Of a DNA stretch of 52,582 nucleotides, positions 8,477 to 17,665 are shown one piece after another. Position numbers and translations under genes: made by a program. The notes below the pieces were generated by a model, which saw only the letters and a list, made by a program, of their open reading frames with translations, had not been told where the DNA came from and made no database searches. Each line of letters begins with the position of its first letter. Positions within the stretch are counted from its first letter, which is position 1. Location: assembly GCA_947469285.1 (NCBI GenBank), contig CANIOW010000023.1, positions 1 through 52,582 of the forward strand, read 5' to 3'. The DNA comes from Gammaproteobacteria bacterium. Its GTDB lineage: Bacteria > Pseudomonadota > Gammaproteobacteria > Steroidobacterales > Steroidobacteraceae.

Positions 8477-9768
8477 CGTGGGGCTAAAGAAGGCAGGACC
8501 GCGCCCGAGGGTGGATTGGCGGCCCAGGTACGGTGAAAATAGGCGATGCGGTGGGCGGCTTCAAGGCAGTCGGCCAACGGCGCTACCAGCGAGAGGCGCA
8601 CTCGACCGCGGCCGGGATGGTGTCCTGCGGTGGCCTCGCGGCCCAGGTATTCGCCGGGCAGTGCAGTGACGTTTTGCGTGGCAAACAACTCGCGCGTCCA
8701 GGTGGTGTCGCTGCCAACGGGCGCTGCGCCATCGGTGGTGCGACTGGCGTGCGCGACATCCAGCCACAGGTAGAAGCCGGCAGTGGGCACATCGACGGGC
8801 ATGACGCTGCGTAGTACTGGCACGACTGCGTCGAACTTGGCGCGATACAGCGCGCGATTGCCGACACCGTGCACATCATCGTTCCAGGCCGCGGTACTCG
8901 CAGCCAGCACGTGTCCTGGCACCGCGCAGCCATGGTAAGTGCGGTAAAGACGAAACGGTGCCAGCAAGGTGGGATCACCAGCCACGAAGCCAGAGCGCAG
9001 CCCCGGAACGCTGCTGCGTTTGGATAGCGAGTGGAACACCACCAGCCGGCGAAAATCCCGGTTCCCCATAGCGAGCGCGGCCTGCAAGAATCCCGGAGGC
9101 GGCGCGGCTTCATCTAGATAGATGTCTGCATAGCATTCATCGGCGGCGATGATGAAGTCGTATTGCGCGGCCAAGGCGAGTGCCCGTTGCATCCACGCCA
9201 GGGGCGCCACGGTGCCGGAAGGATTGCCGGGAGAGCACAGGAACAACACCTGGCAGCGTGCCCAGACAGCGGGCGGTACGGCGTCCAGATCCGGCAGAAA
9301 GCCCGTGGTGGAGTCTGCATCGAGATAGACCGGCTCGGCGCCGGCCAATAAGGCCGCTCCTTCGTAGATCTGATAGAAAGGATTGGGCATGAGCACGGCT
9401 GGCCGGCTGGTGGCCGCCGGAATGTGTGCATCCACGACTGCTTGCACGAAGGCAAACAGCGCCTCGCGGGTCCCGTTGACCGGTAACACCATGCGTTCGG
9501 CGTCCACTGCCCCCGCCAGGTGGTACCGGCGGTTGAGCCATCCAGCCACCGCCTGACGAAACGCTGGAGTGCCGGCAGCTACCGGGTAGACCGCCAGTTC
9601 GCCGAGCGCAGCCGTCAAGGCTTCCAGTACCACGGTAGGCGGCGCGTGCTTGGGTTCGCCAATATGCAGGGCAATACGCGACAGTGATGCGGGGGGCACC
9701 ACTCCGGCCTGGAGCGCCGTCAGTCGCTCGAACGGGTAGGGATGTAGTAGGGCGAGGTAGGGGTTCAC
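8473..9768 (-). CDS. dapC: Succinyldiaminopimelate aminotransferase
   Basis: 431-residue fold-type I, PLP-dependent aminotransferase. By context it converts N-succinyl-2-amino-6-ketopimelate to N-succinyl-DAP, the step between DapD and DapE. Visible family features are the AxxxYP region near the N-terminus, [10 protein letters not shown], the NPSG motif in LCSPGNPSG, the ADECYADIY stretch, the PLP-lysine in [15 protein letters not shown], and the C-terminal RVRLSLV. I chose the GTG at 9768, eight bases after the glnD stop, because it gives [15 protein letters not shown], the usual family N-terminus. A frame starting at 9819 would overlap glnD. Substrate assignment rests on the dap neighbourhood; the fold alone would only say aminotransferase. 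Confidence 0.88.
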   Translation of the reverse strand: MNPYLALLHPYPFERLTALQAGVVPPASLSRIALHIGEPKHAPPTVVLEALTAALGELAVYPVAAGTPAFRQAVAGWLNRRYHLAGAVDAERMVLPVNGTREALFAFVQAVVDAHIPAATSRPAVLMPNPFYQIYEGAALLAGAEPVYLDADSTTGFLPDLDAVPPAVWARCQVLFLCSPGNPSGTVAPLAWMQRALALAAQYDFIIAADECYADIYLDEAAPPPGFLQAALAMGNRDFRRLVVFHSLSKRSSVPGLRSGFVAGDPTLLAPFRLYRTYHGCAVPGHVLAASTAAWNDDVHGVGNRALYRAKFDAVVPVLRSVMPVDVPTAGFYLWLDVAHASRTTDGAAPVGSDTTWTRELFATQNVTALPGEYLGREATAGHHPGRGRVRLSLVAPLADCLEAAHRIAYFHRTWAANPPSGAVLPSLAPR

Positions 9769-9776
9769 GTGCGGCG

Positions 9777-12443
9777 CTACTGGGCACTGGCCGGTGGTGC
9801 GAGCGTGACCACGAGGCAATCCCGCAGGCGGTCTCTGGCGGCCGCATCCAGTGGCCGGTTATCGGCATCGGAGAGATAAAACACATCCTCGGCGCGTTCG
9901 CCGACGGTGACGATGCGTGCCCCATGCACTTCTACCCGCGCCTCGACGAAGGCACGACCGACTTCCGACAGCAAACCTGGACGGTCAGCAGCAACCAATT
10001 CAAGGATGGTGCGTCCGTTGCGTTCGTCGTCACTGAAGTCCACTTGCGGTTGCGTGGCAAACACGCGCAACTGTCGGGGTACACGGCGGGTGACAGTCAA
10101 CGAACCGGCGCCGCGATCGGTCAGCGCACGCGACAAGGCCTTTTCAATTTCATGGATGCGCGTGCGGTCGGTGATCGGTGCGCCATTGTCTTCCAGCACA
10201 ATGTAGACCGCCGCGTCATATCCGTGGCGCGTGGGCGTGATGCGTGCGTCGAGAATATTCAGGCCCAGCTGGTCGAGCACAGCAGTGGTGCGCGCGAAAC
10301 TGCGGTGGCGATGCTGCGTCCAGGTGAATATGGCCGTGCCACCACGCGTACCTTGCGGCCGCACTGCCACCAAGGGTGACTCGTCGTCGGCAGCACGATG
10401 GGCGAGCAAGGTGGTATGCCAAGCCACTTCCGCCGCAGCATGACGCAGGAAGTGCGCTTCGGAGAACTGCGCCCAGACCCGCTGCACGGCATCTGCAGAC
10501 ACGTGTTCGCGATTGAGCAGTTCGCGTGCCTCAGCCTGAGTCTCAATCACCAGCTCTTCAGGATCAACTGGCGTTTCAAGGCCACGGCGCAAAGCACTCT
10601 TGGTACGTTCATAGAAGTCCTCGAATAACGAGGCTTTCCAGGCGTTCCACAGTTTTGGGTTGGTACCGCGGACATCTGCGCAGGTCAGGATGTAGAGGTA
10701 GTCGAGATGTACCTGATCGCCCATGATGCGAGCGAAGTCATTGACGACGTCGGGGTCGGCGATATCTTTTTTCTGGGCGGTAACGGACAGCAGCAGATGG
10801 TGTCGCACCAGCCAGGCGACCAGCCGCGCGTCGTAACGGCCCAGCCCCTGTTCGAGGCAGAAAGCCTCGGCATCGACACCACCGAGTTCGCTGTGATCGC
10901 CACCACGGCCTTTGGCGATGTCGTGGAACAGTGCCGCGAGGATGGCCAGTTCTGGCTTTGGCAATTGCTGGAAAATGAGCGAATGGCGCGGGAACTCGTG
11001 GTCGTAGCGGGTGAGTGCCATGCGCCGCATGTTGCGCACCACGAACAGTGTGTGTGCATCGACGGTGTAGGCGTGGAACAGGTCGTACTGCATGCGACCG
11101 ACGATCCGCCCAAAGGCGGGAATATACCGTCCCAGTACGCCGTAGCCATTCATGCGACGCAAGGCCCGTGTCACACCCTCAGGGGCGCTCAGGAGCTCGA
11201 TAAACAGCCGATGGTGGCGTGGGTTCTGGCGAAACTCTTCGTCGATGAGCCACAGGTGTCGCTGCAGTGAGCGCAGCGTGCTCGCGCGAATACCTTGCAA
11301 TTGCGGGTTCTGCGTCATGAGCACGAACAGCTCCAGCATGGCTGAAGGGTAGCGTGCGAAGGTGTCTTCGGCAGTGGTCTCGATGGCATCGCCGCGCACC
11401 TGAAAGCGCGGGTTGAGCGGCTCTGGCGGCAGACGCTGGTCGGTCAGCAGCACTTCGCGAAATAGCTGTAGCAGCATTTCATTCAGCACCGAGATGACCA
11501 TGACGGTGCGGTAGTAGCGCTGCATGAACTGCTCGACGGCGAGCGTGTAGGTGGCGTCTTCATAGCCGAACAGCTTGGCGAGCCGCTGCTGGTGGTCGAA
11601 CAGTAACCGGTCCTCGCGACGACCCGTGATGACATGCAGCGCAAACCGCACTCGCCACAGGAAGTCTTGCGCGGTCTTCAGTCGCTGCAGCTCCGCTTCC
11701 GTCAGAAAGCCGTGATCCACCAATTCGTCGAGGGTCTCTGCGCCGAAATGGCGTTTCGCCACCCAGGCAATGGTCTGGATATCGCGCAGGCCACCCGGGC
11801 TGGATTTGACGTTGGGCTCGAGGATATACGCCGTGTCGAAATGGCGATGATGCCGTTGTTGCTGCTCGCGTACCTTGGCGGCATAGAAATCGGCGGAGGA
11901 CCAGATGCGTTCGTTGGCCAATGCGCGCCGCATGGCATTGAACAAGCTTTCTGGGCCGAGCAAACGCCGCGCTTCAATGAGGGCAGTGGCGACGCTGACA
12001 TCCGCCAGCGACTCGCGCTGACAGTCGTCGATGGTCCGCACGCTGTGTCCGACCTCGAGCCCAATATCCCACAGGAAGGCGAGAAAGCTCTCTAGTCCCG
12101 CTTGCCAGGCAGTGGATTCGCCTTTGGGTAGCAGTACGAGCACATCGATGTCGGAGCAAGGGTGCAGTTCGCCGCGGCCATAACCGCCGACCGCCACCAG
12201 GGTGAGTTCGTGGGCTGACGGCCCGGCGCGGAGCTGCCAGGCGGCGGTGAGGATGGTGTCGACCAGACGCGCCCGGTCCCGCACCAGCAGTCCAATCGGT
12301 TCCTCGGCTTCGAAGCGCTCCCGTAGGGCTGCAGTGCCCTCGGTGAGAGCTGCCCGAAAGGTCGCCACGGGATCGCTGGGGGCCTGCAGGCGCGTTTCCA
12401 GCGCGTCTGGGAAGCTCCAGGTGCTGTCAGGAGGGGTGGCCAC
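9777..12443 (-). CDS. glnD: [Protein-PII] uridylyltransferase/uridylyl-removing enzyme
   Basis: 888 residues (E. coli 890). It is the nitrogen sensor that adds UMP to PII proteins at low glutamine and removes it at high glutamine. Domain order fits: nucleotidyltransferase with GGYGRGELHPCSDID (residues 86-100, metal Asp98/Asp100), the linker helices, HD phosphohydrolase with LFHDIAKG (near 506), then two C-terminal ACT domains (about 695-775 and 810-888, the second with AADRPGLLSEVG). GTG start sharing one base with the map TAG stop. No PII or glnA gene is in the window. Confidence 0.96.
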   Translation of the reverse strand: MATPPDSTWSFPDALETRLQAPSDPVATFRAALTEGTAALRERFEAEEPIGLLVRDRARLVDTILTAAWQLRAGPSAHELTLVAVGGYGRGELHPCSDIDVLVLLPKGESTAWQAGLESFLAFLWDIGLEVGHSVRTIDDCQRESLADVSVATALIEARRLLGPESLFNAMRRALANERIWSSADFYAAKVREQQQRHHRHFDTAYILEPNVKSSPGGLRDIQTIAWVAKRHFGAETLDELVDHGFLTEAELQRLKTAQDFLWRVRFALHVITGRREDRLLFDHQQRLAKLFGYEDATYTLAVEQFMQRYYRTVMVISVLNEMLLQLFREVLLTDQRLPPEPLNPRFQVRGDAIETTAEDTFARYPSAMLELFVLMTQNPQLQGIRASTLRSLQRHLWLIDEEFRQNPRHHRLFIELLSAPEGVTRALRRMNGYGVLGRYIPAFGRIVGRMQYDLFHAYTVDAHTLFVVRNMRRMALTRYDHEFPRHSLIFQQLPKPELAILAALFHDIAKGRGGDHSELGGVDAEAFCLEQGLGRYDARLVAWLVRHHLLLSVTAQKKDIADPDVVNDFARIMGDQVHLDYLYILTCADVRGTNPKLWNAWKASLFEDFYERTKSALRRGLETPVDPEELVIETQAEARELLNREHVSADAVQRVWAQFSEAHFLRHAAAEVAWHTTLLAHRAADDESPLVAVRPQGTRGGTAIFTWTQHRHRSFARTTAVLDQLGLNILDARITPTRHGYDAAVYIVLEDNGAPITDRTRIHEIEKALSRALTDRGAGSLTVTRRVPRQLRVFATQPQVDFSDDERNGRTILELVAADRPGLLSEVGRAFVEARVEVHGARIVTVGERAEDVFYLSDADNRPLDAAARDRLRDCLVVTLAPPASAQ

Positions 12444-13234
12444 TAAGGGTTTACCTCCAGGCCGCGACGCATGCGGTCTTCGCGACCGAGCGTCAGTACC
12501 TCAACACCCGCGTCGGTGACCAGCACCATGTGCTCCCACTGTGCGGACAGGCTGTGGTCCTTGGTGACTACCGTCCATCCGTCGGGTAGCAGTTTCACAT
12601 GCCGACGACCCGCATTGATCATCGGTTCAATGGTGAAAATCATGCCGGCTTCCAGCGCCAGACCCTCGCCCGGCGTGCCGTAATGGAGAATCTGGAGGTC
12701 CTCGTGGAAGATTCGTCCGATGCCGTGGCCGCAATATTCACGGACCACGGAAAAGCCCTGGGCTTCGACATAGGTCTGGATGGCATGCCCCAGATCGCCC
12801 AAATGCAGGCCCGGACGGACCAGTTCAATGCCGCGCCACAGCGCCTCATGACAGGTTTCGGCCAGCCGGCGTGCCTGTACATTCGGCGTGCCGACGAAGT
12901 ACATGCGGCTGCTATCGCCGTGGAAGCCGTCCTTGATGACGGTGACGTCGATATTGACGATGTCACCGGCTTTGAGACGTTTTTCACCGGGGATACCATG
13001 ACAGACCACGTGGTTCACCGAAGTACAGACGCTCTTCGGGAAGCCCCGGTAGTTCAGTGGCGCCGGAATGGCATCCTGCACTTCTACATGGTAGCGGTGG
13101 CAGAGGGTGTCAATATCCCCAGTGGTCATCCCCGGCTGGATATGTTCACCAATCATGTCGAGGCAGTCGGCGGCGAGCCGCCCCGCGACGCGCATGGCGG
13201 CCTGCTCGGCGGGGGTTTTTAGGATGACTTGCAT
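12443..13234 (-). CDS. map: Methionine aminopeptidase, type I
   Basis: 263 residues (E. coli 264). It removes the initiator Met from nascent proteins. All five metal ligands are present: Asp96 and Asp107 (NIDVTVIKDGFHGDSS), His170 (GHGIGR), Glu203 (FTIEPM) and Glu234 (QWEHM), with His78 in the substrate pocket (VVCHGIPG). It is divergent from rpsB, as in E. coli and many relatives, and heads the map-glnD-dapC-dapD unit. No strong Shine-Dalgarno: a pyrimidine-rich stretch precedes the ATG. Confidence 0.96.
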   Translation of the reverse strand: MQVILKTPAEQAAMRVAGRLAADCLDMIGEHIQPGMTTGDIDTLCHRYHVEVQDAIPAPLNYRGFPKSVCTSVNHVVCHGIPGEKRLKAGDIVNIDVTVIKDGFHGDSSRMYFVGTPNVQARRLAETCHEALWRGIELVRPGLHLGDLGHAIQTYVEAQGFSVVREYCGHGIGRIFHEDLQILHYGTPGEGLALEAGMIFTIEPMINAGRRHVKLLPDGWTVVTKDHSLSAQWEHMVLVTDAGVEVLTLGREDRMRRGLEVNP

Positions 13235-13279
13235 GGGGCCTGCGGGAGGAGAGGGAGGAGCGGGACAAAAGGCAAGCCA

Positions 13280-13308
13280 TTGAATCGGCTAGCCCCGTAT
13301 GGTATAAA
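13280..13308 (+). promoter_or_regulatory. Predicted rpsB promoter
   Basis: TTGAAT (13280-13285), an exact 17-base spacer and TATAAA (13303-13308) make a strong sigma70 promoter. It would start transcription near 13315 and give an untranslated leader of about 140 bases before rpsB. It lies in the 223-base divergent region between map and rpsB. Confidence 0.82.
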
Positions 13309-13364
13309 ACCGGGCTTTTTTTGGCAATTCAATCCACACGCAAATCGACACGTGCGGCGGGGTG

Positions 13365-13443
13365 CCGGTGCTGCCCGGGGAACCAATTTCAGGTTTCCCG
13401 CCCACACCGGTCGCTGCATGCGGGTTTGCGGAGGAACAACCCC
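13365..13443 (+). promoter_or_regulatory. Structured rpsB mRNA leader
   Basis: Two nested stems: outer CCGGTG (13365-13370) with CACCGG (13405-13410), and inner GGGGAACC (13377-13384) with GGTTTCCC (13392-13399) closed by a 7-base loop. A second small stem GGGTT/AACCC (13422-13426 and 13438-13442) ends one base before the Shine-Dalgarno AGGAG at 13444. In gammaproteobacteria S2 is known to repress its own operon through a leader structure. The position fits such a control element, though I have not matched it to a covariance model. Confidence 0.55.
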
Positions 13444-13457
13444 AGGAGCTGATGACC

Positions 13458-14459
13458 ATGCCGACCGTATCCATGCGTGAAATGCTGGAAGCCGGTGTCC
13501 ACTTCGGACACCAGACGCGCTTCTGGAACCCCAAGATGGCTCCGTACATCTTTGGTGAGCGTAACCGTATCCACATCATCAATCTTGAAAAAACGGCGCC
13601 CATGTTCAATGAGGCCGCCGCCTTTATCAAAAATATCGTCGGTGATGGTGGGCGCGTGCTGTTTGTGGGCACCAAGCGTTCGGCTCGTGAAGCCGTTCAG
13701 CGCGAGGCCGTGCGTTGTGGCATGCCCTTCGTCAACCAGCGCTGGCTGGGCGGTATGCTCACCAACTTTAAAACCATCCGTCAGTCCATCAAGCGCCTGG
13801 CTGAACTCGAGGAAATGACCGCCAACGGCACCCTCGAGCGTCGCGGCAAGAAAGAAGCGCAGTTACTGCGCCGTGAAATGGACAAGCTGACCCGCAGCAT
13901 GGGTGGCATCAAGGACATGCCGACACTCCCGGATGTCGTGTTCATCATCGATGTCGGTCACGAGAACATCGCCATCCAGGAGTCGCGCAAACTCGGCATC
14001 CCGGTGGTGGCGGTGGTCGATACCAACTGCTCGCCGGAAGGCGTGGACTACATCATTCCAGGCAATGACGACGCCATGCGCGCGGTGGGCCTGTACGCTG
14101 CCGCCATCGCGGACGCGGTGCTGGAAGGTATGGCCTCTGGTCCGGAAATGCCGGCCGGCGAAGACGAGTTCGTCGAGCTCGACGAGGAAGGCAAGCCGAA
14201 GCCGAAGCCGGCCGGTGCACGCCGTCCGGGCCCGGATCGCGGTCGCCGTCCCGGTGGTCGTCGCGTTGAAGCCTCGATTGCCCCTGAGCCAGGCGAGGAA
14301 GTGGCGGGGGCCGATGGCACCCGTCCGCGTCCGGCGCCGGTGGGTCGCCGTCCTGGCGGCGGTGGCGGTGCTCCGGGTGGCCGTGGCCGCCCGGGCGGTG
14401 GCGCCGGCGGTGGTCGTGGCCGCCCCGGCGGTGGTGCCGGCGGCGGCGCTGGTCGCTAA
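13458..14459 (+). CDS. rpsB: 30S ribosomal protein S2 with a long Gly/Arg/Pro-rich C-terminal tail
   Basis: 333 residues against 241 in E. coli. Residues 1 to about 235 are a normal S2 ([18 protein letters not shown] at the start, later [17 protein letters not shown] and [19 protein letters not shown]). The remaining roughly 90 residues form an acidic hinge ([10 protein letters not shown]) followed by a basic low-complexity tail rich in Gly, Arg and Pro, ending in two copies of [11 protein letters not shown]. The start chosen is the ATG nine bases after AGGAG; the ATG at 13452 is too close to the Shine-Dalgarno. First gene of the rpsB-tsf unit, with its own strong promoter and a structured leader that may mediate S2 autoregulation. 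Confidence 0.96.
   Translation: MPTVSMREMLEAGVHFGHQTRFWNPKMAPYIFGERNRIHIINLEKTAPMFNEAAAFIKNIVGDGGRVLFVGTKRSAREAVQREAVRCGMPFVNQRWLGGMLTNFKTIRQSIKRLAELEEMTANGTLERRGKKEAQLLRREMDKLTRSMGGIKDMPTLPDVVFIIDVGHENIAIQESRKLGIPVVAVVDTNCSPEGVDYIIPGNDDAMRAVGLYAAAIADAVLEGMASGPEMPAGEDEFVELDEEGKPKPKPAGARRPGPDRGRRPGGRRVEASIAPEPGEEVAGADGTRPRPAPVGRRPGGGGGAPGGRGRPGGGAGGGRGRPGGGAGGGAGR
14376..14441 (+). repeat. Two 33-base tandem repeats in the rpsB tail
   Basis: 14376-14408 and 14409-14441 are adjacent copies differing at 3 of 33 positions, all third-codon positions. Each encodes [11 protein letters not shown]. The differences being only synonymous suggests the peptide is under selection rather than being a recent slippage product. 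Confidence 0.85.
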
Positions 14460-14513
14460 CCAGCGCGCATCTCAGGCGTGGCGCTAGGCGCCGCGACCTG
14501 GGTCGTCTTCTCG

Positions 14514-14549
14514 CCGGCGGGCGTTTCCTTTATCGGGAGCGCCCGCCGG
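14514..14549 (+). other. Hairpin between rpsB and tsf
   Basis: Perfect 10-bp inverted repeat CCGGCGGGCG/CGCCCGCCGG with a 16-base loop in the 130-base gap between rpsB and tsf. No T-tract follows, so it looks like a partial attenuator or processing/stability hairpin rather than a full terminator. Confidence 0.65.
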
Positions 14550-14589
14550 TCTGCATTGAACCCCCTGACAAAATTCCGAGGATTTTTCC

Positions 14590-15486
14590 ATGAATATCAC
14601 CGCTGAAGCTGTGAAGCAGCTGCGTGAGCGCACGGGCGCCGGCATGATGGAGTGCAAAAAAGCGCTGGTCGAAGCCAGTGGCGATCTGGACGCGGCGGCC
14701 GAGGCCATGCGCAAGTCTGGTCTGGCCAAAGCCGACAAGAAGGCCGGCCGTATCGCCGCCGAAGGCGTCATCGTGGTGGAGGTCGCCGCCGACGGAAAGT
14801 CGGGGGTGCTGCTGGAAGTCAACTGTGAAACGGACTTCGTGGCTCGCGAGGCGGATTTCATCAGCTTCGGCAAAACGGCTGCAGTTGCTGCGCTCGCCCA
14901 CCGCCCGGCCTCCATTGAGGCCTTGCTCACGTTGGCGGTCGAGGGCGGTACGCTTGACGATCGCCGTCGGGTCCTGATCGCCAAGATTGGCGAGAACATT
15001 TCCGTGCGTCGCTTTGAGCTGTTGACCTCGAGCGGCCCGCTCGGCGCCTACCTGCATGGCACCCGCATTGGCGCGCTGGTGGCGGTGGAGGGTGGTGACG
15101 CCCCCCTCGCCAAGGATCTGGCCATGCACGTGGCTGCCTCCAATCCCCAGTTCCTTGATGCCGCAGCAGTCCCCGGCGATGTGGTGGCCAAGGAGCGCGA
15201 GATTCTGGTCGACCAGGCACGCAACGATGAGAAAAACAAAAACAAGCCCGAAGAGATCCTGCTCAAGATGACCGAGGGCCGCATCCGCAAGTTCCTCGGT
15301 GAAATCACCTTTGTCGGGCAGCCGTTCATCAAGGACCCGGACCAGACCATCGAGAAGCTGCTCGCCGTCGCCAACGCTAAGGTGACGGGTTTTGCGCGCC
15401 TGGAAGTCGGCGCTGGTATCGAGAAGAAGCACACCGACTTCGCGGCCGAAGTGGCTGCGCAGGTGGCGGCGGCCACGAAGGCCTGA
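14590..15486 (+). CDS. tsf: Elongation factor Ts
   Basis: 298 residues (E. coli 283). It is the nucleotide-exchange factor that releases GDP from EF-Tu. The N-terminal UBA-like module ([29 protein letters not shown]) is followed by the EF-Tu-contacting TDFV motif in [13 protein letters not shown] (about residues 78-90) and the core subdomains. GAGG lies eight bases before the ATG. It follows rpsB in the usual order. Confidence 0.97.
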   Translation: MNITAEAVKQLRERTGAGMMECKKALVEASGDLDAAAEAMRKSGLAKADKKAGRIAAEGVIVVEVAADGKSGVLLEVNCETDFVAREADFISFGKTAAVAALAHRPASIEALLTLAVEGGTLDDRRRVLIAKIGENISVRRFELLTSSGPLGAYLHGTRIGALVAVEGGDAPLAKDLAMHVAASNPQFLDAAAVPGDVVAKEREILVDQARNDEKNKNKPEEILLKMTEGRIRKFLGEITFVGQPFIKDPDQTIEKLLAVANAKVTGFARLEVGAGIEKKHTDFAAEVAAQVAAATKA

Positions 15487-15512
15487 CCGTCCTGCCCGGG
15501 GGTCGGTATACT
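15483..15512 (+). promoter_or_regulatory. Possible internal promoter for pyrH
   Basis: TATACT (15507-15512) is a near-consensus -10 in the 57-base tsf-pyrH gap. The best -35, CTGACC, lies 18 bases upstream and overlaps the tsf stop. It could give pyrH and downstream genes a separate start; tentative. Confidence 0.4.
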
Positions 15513-15543
15513 GGGACCATCCAGCCCGCCCCCTAGGTAGCCC

Positions 15544-16284
15544 ATGTCTGCAACCGCCCCCGTGCCCTTGTCCCCGCGGTTCCGCCGCATCCTCCTCAAG
15601 TTGTCGGGCGAGGCCCTGATGGGGACTGGGGATTACGGCATTGATACCGCCGTCCTGCGGCGTATTGGCGGTGACATCCGCGATGCGTTGGCGCTGGGCA
15701 CGGAAGTGGCGGTGGTCATTGGTGGCGGCAACATCTTCCGCGGCGCAGGCCTGGCCCGTGCGGGCATGGACCGGGTGACCGGGGACCACATGGGGATGCT
15801 GGCCACGGTGATGAACTCGCTGGCCATGCAGGACACTCTCGAAGGACTCGGCGTGCACGCCCGCGTCATGAGTGCCTTGCGGATCAACGAAGTTTGCGAA
15901 GACTACATCCGTCGTCGGGCCGTGCGCCATCTGGAAAAAGGCCGCGTGGTGCTGTTCGCTGCCGGCACTGGCAACCCGTTTTTTACGACGGACACTGCCG
16001 CCGCTTTGCGCGCCACAGAAATTGGCGCGGATCTGCTCCTGAAGGCCACCAAGGTGGATGGCGTCTATGACGCCGACCCGGTCAAGGTGCCGGGGGCGGT
16101 GCGTTACAACCGCCTGACCTATGACCGCGCACTCGATGACCGACTTGGCGTGATGGATGCCACGGCCATGGTGATGTGCCGTGACAACGCATTGCCGCTG
16201 CGGGTGTTTAATCTACACAACGAAGGTGATCTGCTGCGCATCCTCAACGGTGAGGATGTGGGCACGCTGGTTGCCAACGCCTGA
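15544..16284 (+). CDS. pyrH: Uridylate kinase
   Basis: 246 residues (E. coli 241), amino-acid kinase family. It phosphorylates UMP to UDP, regulated by GTP and UTP in the family. Diagnostic stretches are [10 protein letters not shown], the nucleotide loop [11 protein letters not shown], the [15 protein letters not shown] segment, [17 protein letters not shown], and [15 protein letters not shown]. It feeds the UTP pool used by pyrG further along the strand and by UDP-sugar synthesis. Confidence 0.97.
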   Translation: MSATAPVPLSPRFRRILLKLSGEALMGTGDYGIDTAVLRRIGGDIRDALALGTEVAVVIGGGNIFRGAGLARAGMDRVTGDHMGMLATVMNSLAMQDTLEGLGVHARVMSALRINEVCEDYIRRRAVRHLEKGRVVLFAAGTGNPFFTTDTAAALRATEIGADLLLKATKVDGVYDADPVKVPGAVRYNRLTYDRALDDRLGVMDATAMVMCRDNALPLRVFNLHNEGDLLRILNGEDVGTLVANA

Positions 16285-16332
16285 CCCATCCACCACTGTC
16301 GAAGCGGGTGCCACGCACCCCGGGGAACTGCG

Positions 16333-16890
16333 ATGCTGGACGATCTAAAGAAAGACGGAGCTGAACGCATGGCTAAGTGCGTCGTTGCGCTGCGTAACGA
16401 TTACAAGCGCATGCGTACGGGACGGGCCTCTACCTCCTTGCTGGAACATCTTAAAATTGAGTACTACGGCAGTGAATCGCCGATCTCACAAGTGGCGAAT
16501 ATCATCGTCGAAGATGCCCGCACGCTCGCGGTCACGCCGTGGGACAAGACCATGGTGGGCCCTATCGAAAAAGCCATTTACAAGTCTGATCTCGGCCTGA
16601 CGCCGAACACCGCAGGCGCCGTCATTCGGGTCTCTATTCCGCCGCTGACGGAAGAGCGTCGACGTGACCTGGTGAAAGTAGCCAAATCCGAAGCGGAAAA
16701 TGCGCGGGTGGCGGTGCGCGCTGTGCGTCGTGATGTCCTAACCGATATTAAAGAGCTCCTGAAAGACAAGGAAATCTCTCAGGACGATGAACGCAAAGCG
16801 GCCGATGACGTGCAAAAGCTCACCGATAAATACGTTGCGGAAATCGAGGCTGTGCTTGCCGAAAAAGAAAAGGAAGTGATGAAGGTCTGA
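16333..16890 (+). CDS. frr: Ribosome recycling factor
   Basis: 185 residues, identical in length to E. coli RRF. It splits post-termination ribosomes together with EF-G. The two-domain architecture is readable: a helical arm at both ends ([20 protein letters not shown] and the [20 protein letters not shown] region) and the central beta domain with [14 protein letters not shown] and [15 protein letters not shown]. Only four bases separate its stop from uppS. Confidence 0.97.
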   Translation: MLDDLKKDGAERMAKCVVALRNDYKRMRTGRASTSLLEHLKIEYYGSESPISQVANIIVEDARTLAVTPWDKTMVGPIEKAIYKSDLGLTPNTAGAVIRVSIPPLTEERRRDLVKVAKSEAENARVAVRAVRRDVLTDIKELLKDKEISQDDERKAADDVQKLTDKYVAEIEAVLAEKEKEVMKV

Positions 16891-16894
16891 AGTC

Positions 16895-17665
16895 ATGGCC
16901 GCCGCCAACCTCCCGCCAGCGGCCGATGCGGCTGCTGTACCGCGTCATGTGGTCATCGTCATGGATGGCAACGGTCGTTGGGCGCAGCGCCGTGGGTTGC
17001 CGCGAGCAGCCGGTCATCGGGCTGGGGTTGCGCCCGTGCGCAGCACGGTGCGGCATTGCGTCGCGCGTGGCGTGCAGGTGCTAACCATTTTTGCCTTCTC
17101 CAGCGAGAACTGGAGCCGCCCACCGCAGGAGGTGGGGTTGCTGATGCAGTTGCTGCTGGAAGCCCTCGGACGCGAAGTGGACGAGTTGGGTGGACAGGGC
17201 GTGCGTATGCATTTCATTGGCGATCGCGGCGCCCTGCCGGCGACGATCGTGGCCGCGATGGAGCGGGCTGAACAGCGCACGCTGCAGAACGATCGCCTGC
17301 AGTTGGTGGTGGCCATTGGTTATGGTGGTCGGTGGGACCTGGCCTGCGGCGCGCGTCAACTGGCCACGGAGGTCCTCGCAGGTACCTTGGCGCTGGCGGA
17401 CATTGACGTCGAACGGCTCGGTGGCGCGTTGTCGCTGGGGCAGCTTGGTCTGCCCGATGCGGACTTGTTTATTCGCACGGGTGGCGAACGTCGTCTCAGT
17501 AATTTTCTGCTGTGGAACCTTGCTTACGCAGAGCTGTGGTTCACGGATGTGGCGTGGCCTGATTTTGACGAACAGGTGTTTGATTTGGCACTCGCGGATT
17601 ACGCAGGGCGCCAACGGCGCATTGGCCGCACCGGTGACCAGATGGAGGCGCAGAAGGTATGCTGA
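16895..17665 (+). CDS. uppS: Undecaprenyl diphosphate synthase
   Basis: 256 residues (E. coli 253). Cis-prenyltransferase extending farnesyl-PP with eight isopentenyl-PP units to C55-PP, the lipid carrier for peptidoglycan and O-antigen. The catalytic Asp and pyrophosphate site are in VIVMDGNGRWAQRRG, the FAFSSENWSRP hydrophobic-cleft motif follows, and the C-terminal PDADLFIRTGGERRLSNFL signature is intact. The stop overlaps cdsA by seven bases. Confidence 0.97.
   Translation: MAAANLPPAADAAAVPRHVVIVMDGNGRWAQRRGLPRAAGHRAGVAPVRSTVRHCVARGVQVLTIFAFSSENWSRPPQEVGLLMQLLLEALGREVDELGGQGVRMHFIGDRGALPATIVAAMERAEQRTLQNDRLQLVVAIGYGGRWDLACGARQLATEVLAGTLALADIDVERLGGALSLGQLGLPDADLFIRTGGERRLSNFLLWNLAYAELWFTDVAWPDFDEQVFDLALADYAGRQRRIGRTGDQMEAQKVC

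Noticed and set aside
14376-14441. Short regular repeats resembling a CRISPR or satellite
   Set aside because: They are in-frame coding repeats of the S2 tail without spacers.
14530-15930. 466-residue open frame antisense to tsf and pyrH
   Set aside because: It lies wholly opposite two unmistakable essential genes, its translation resembles no family, and long antisense frames are expected in GC-rich DNA.
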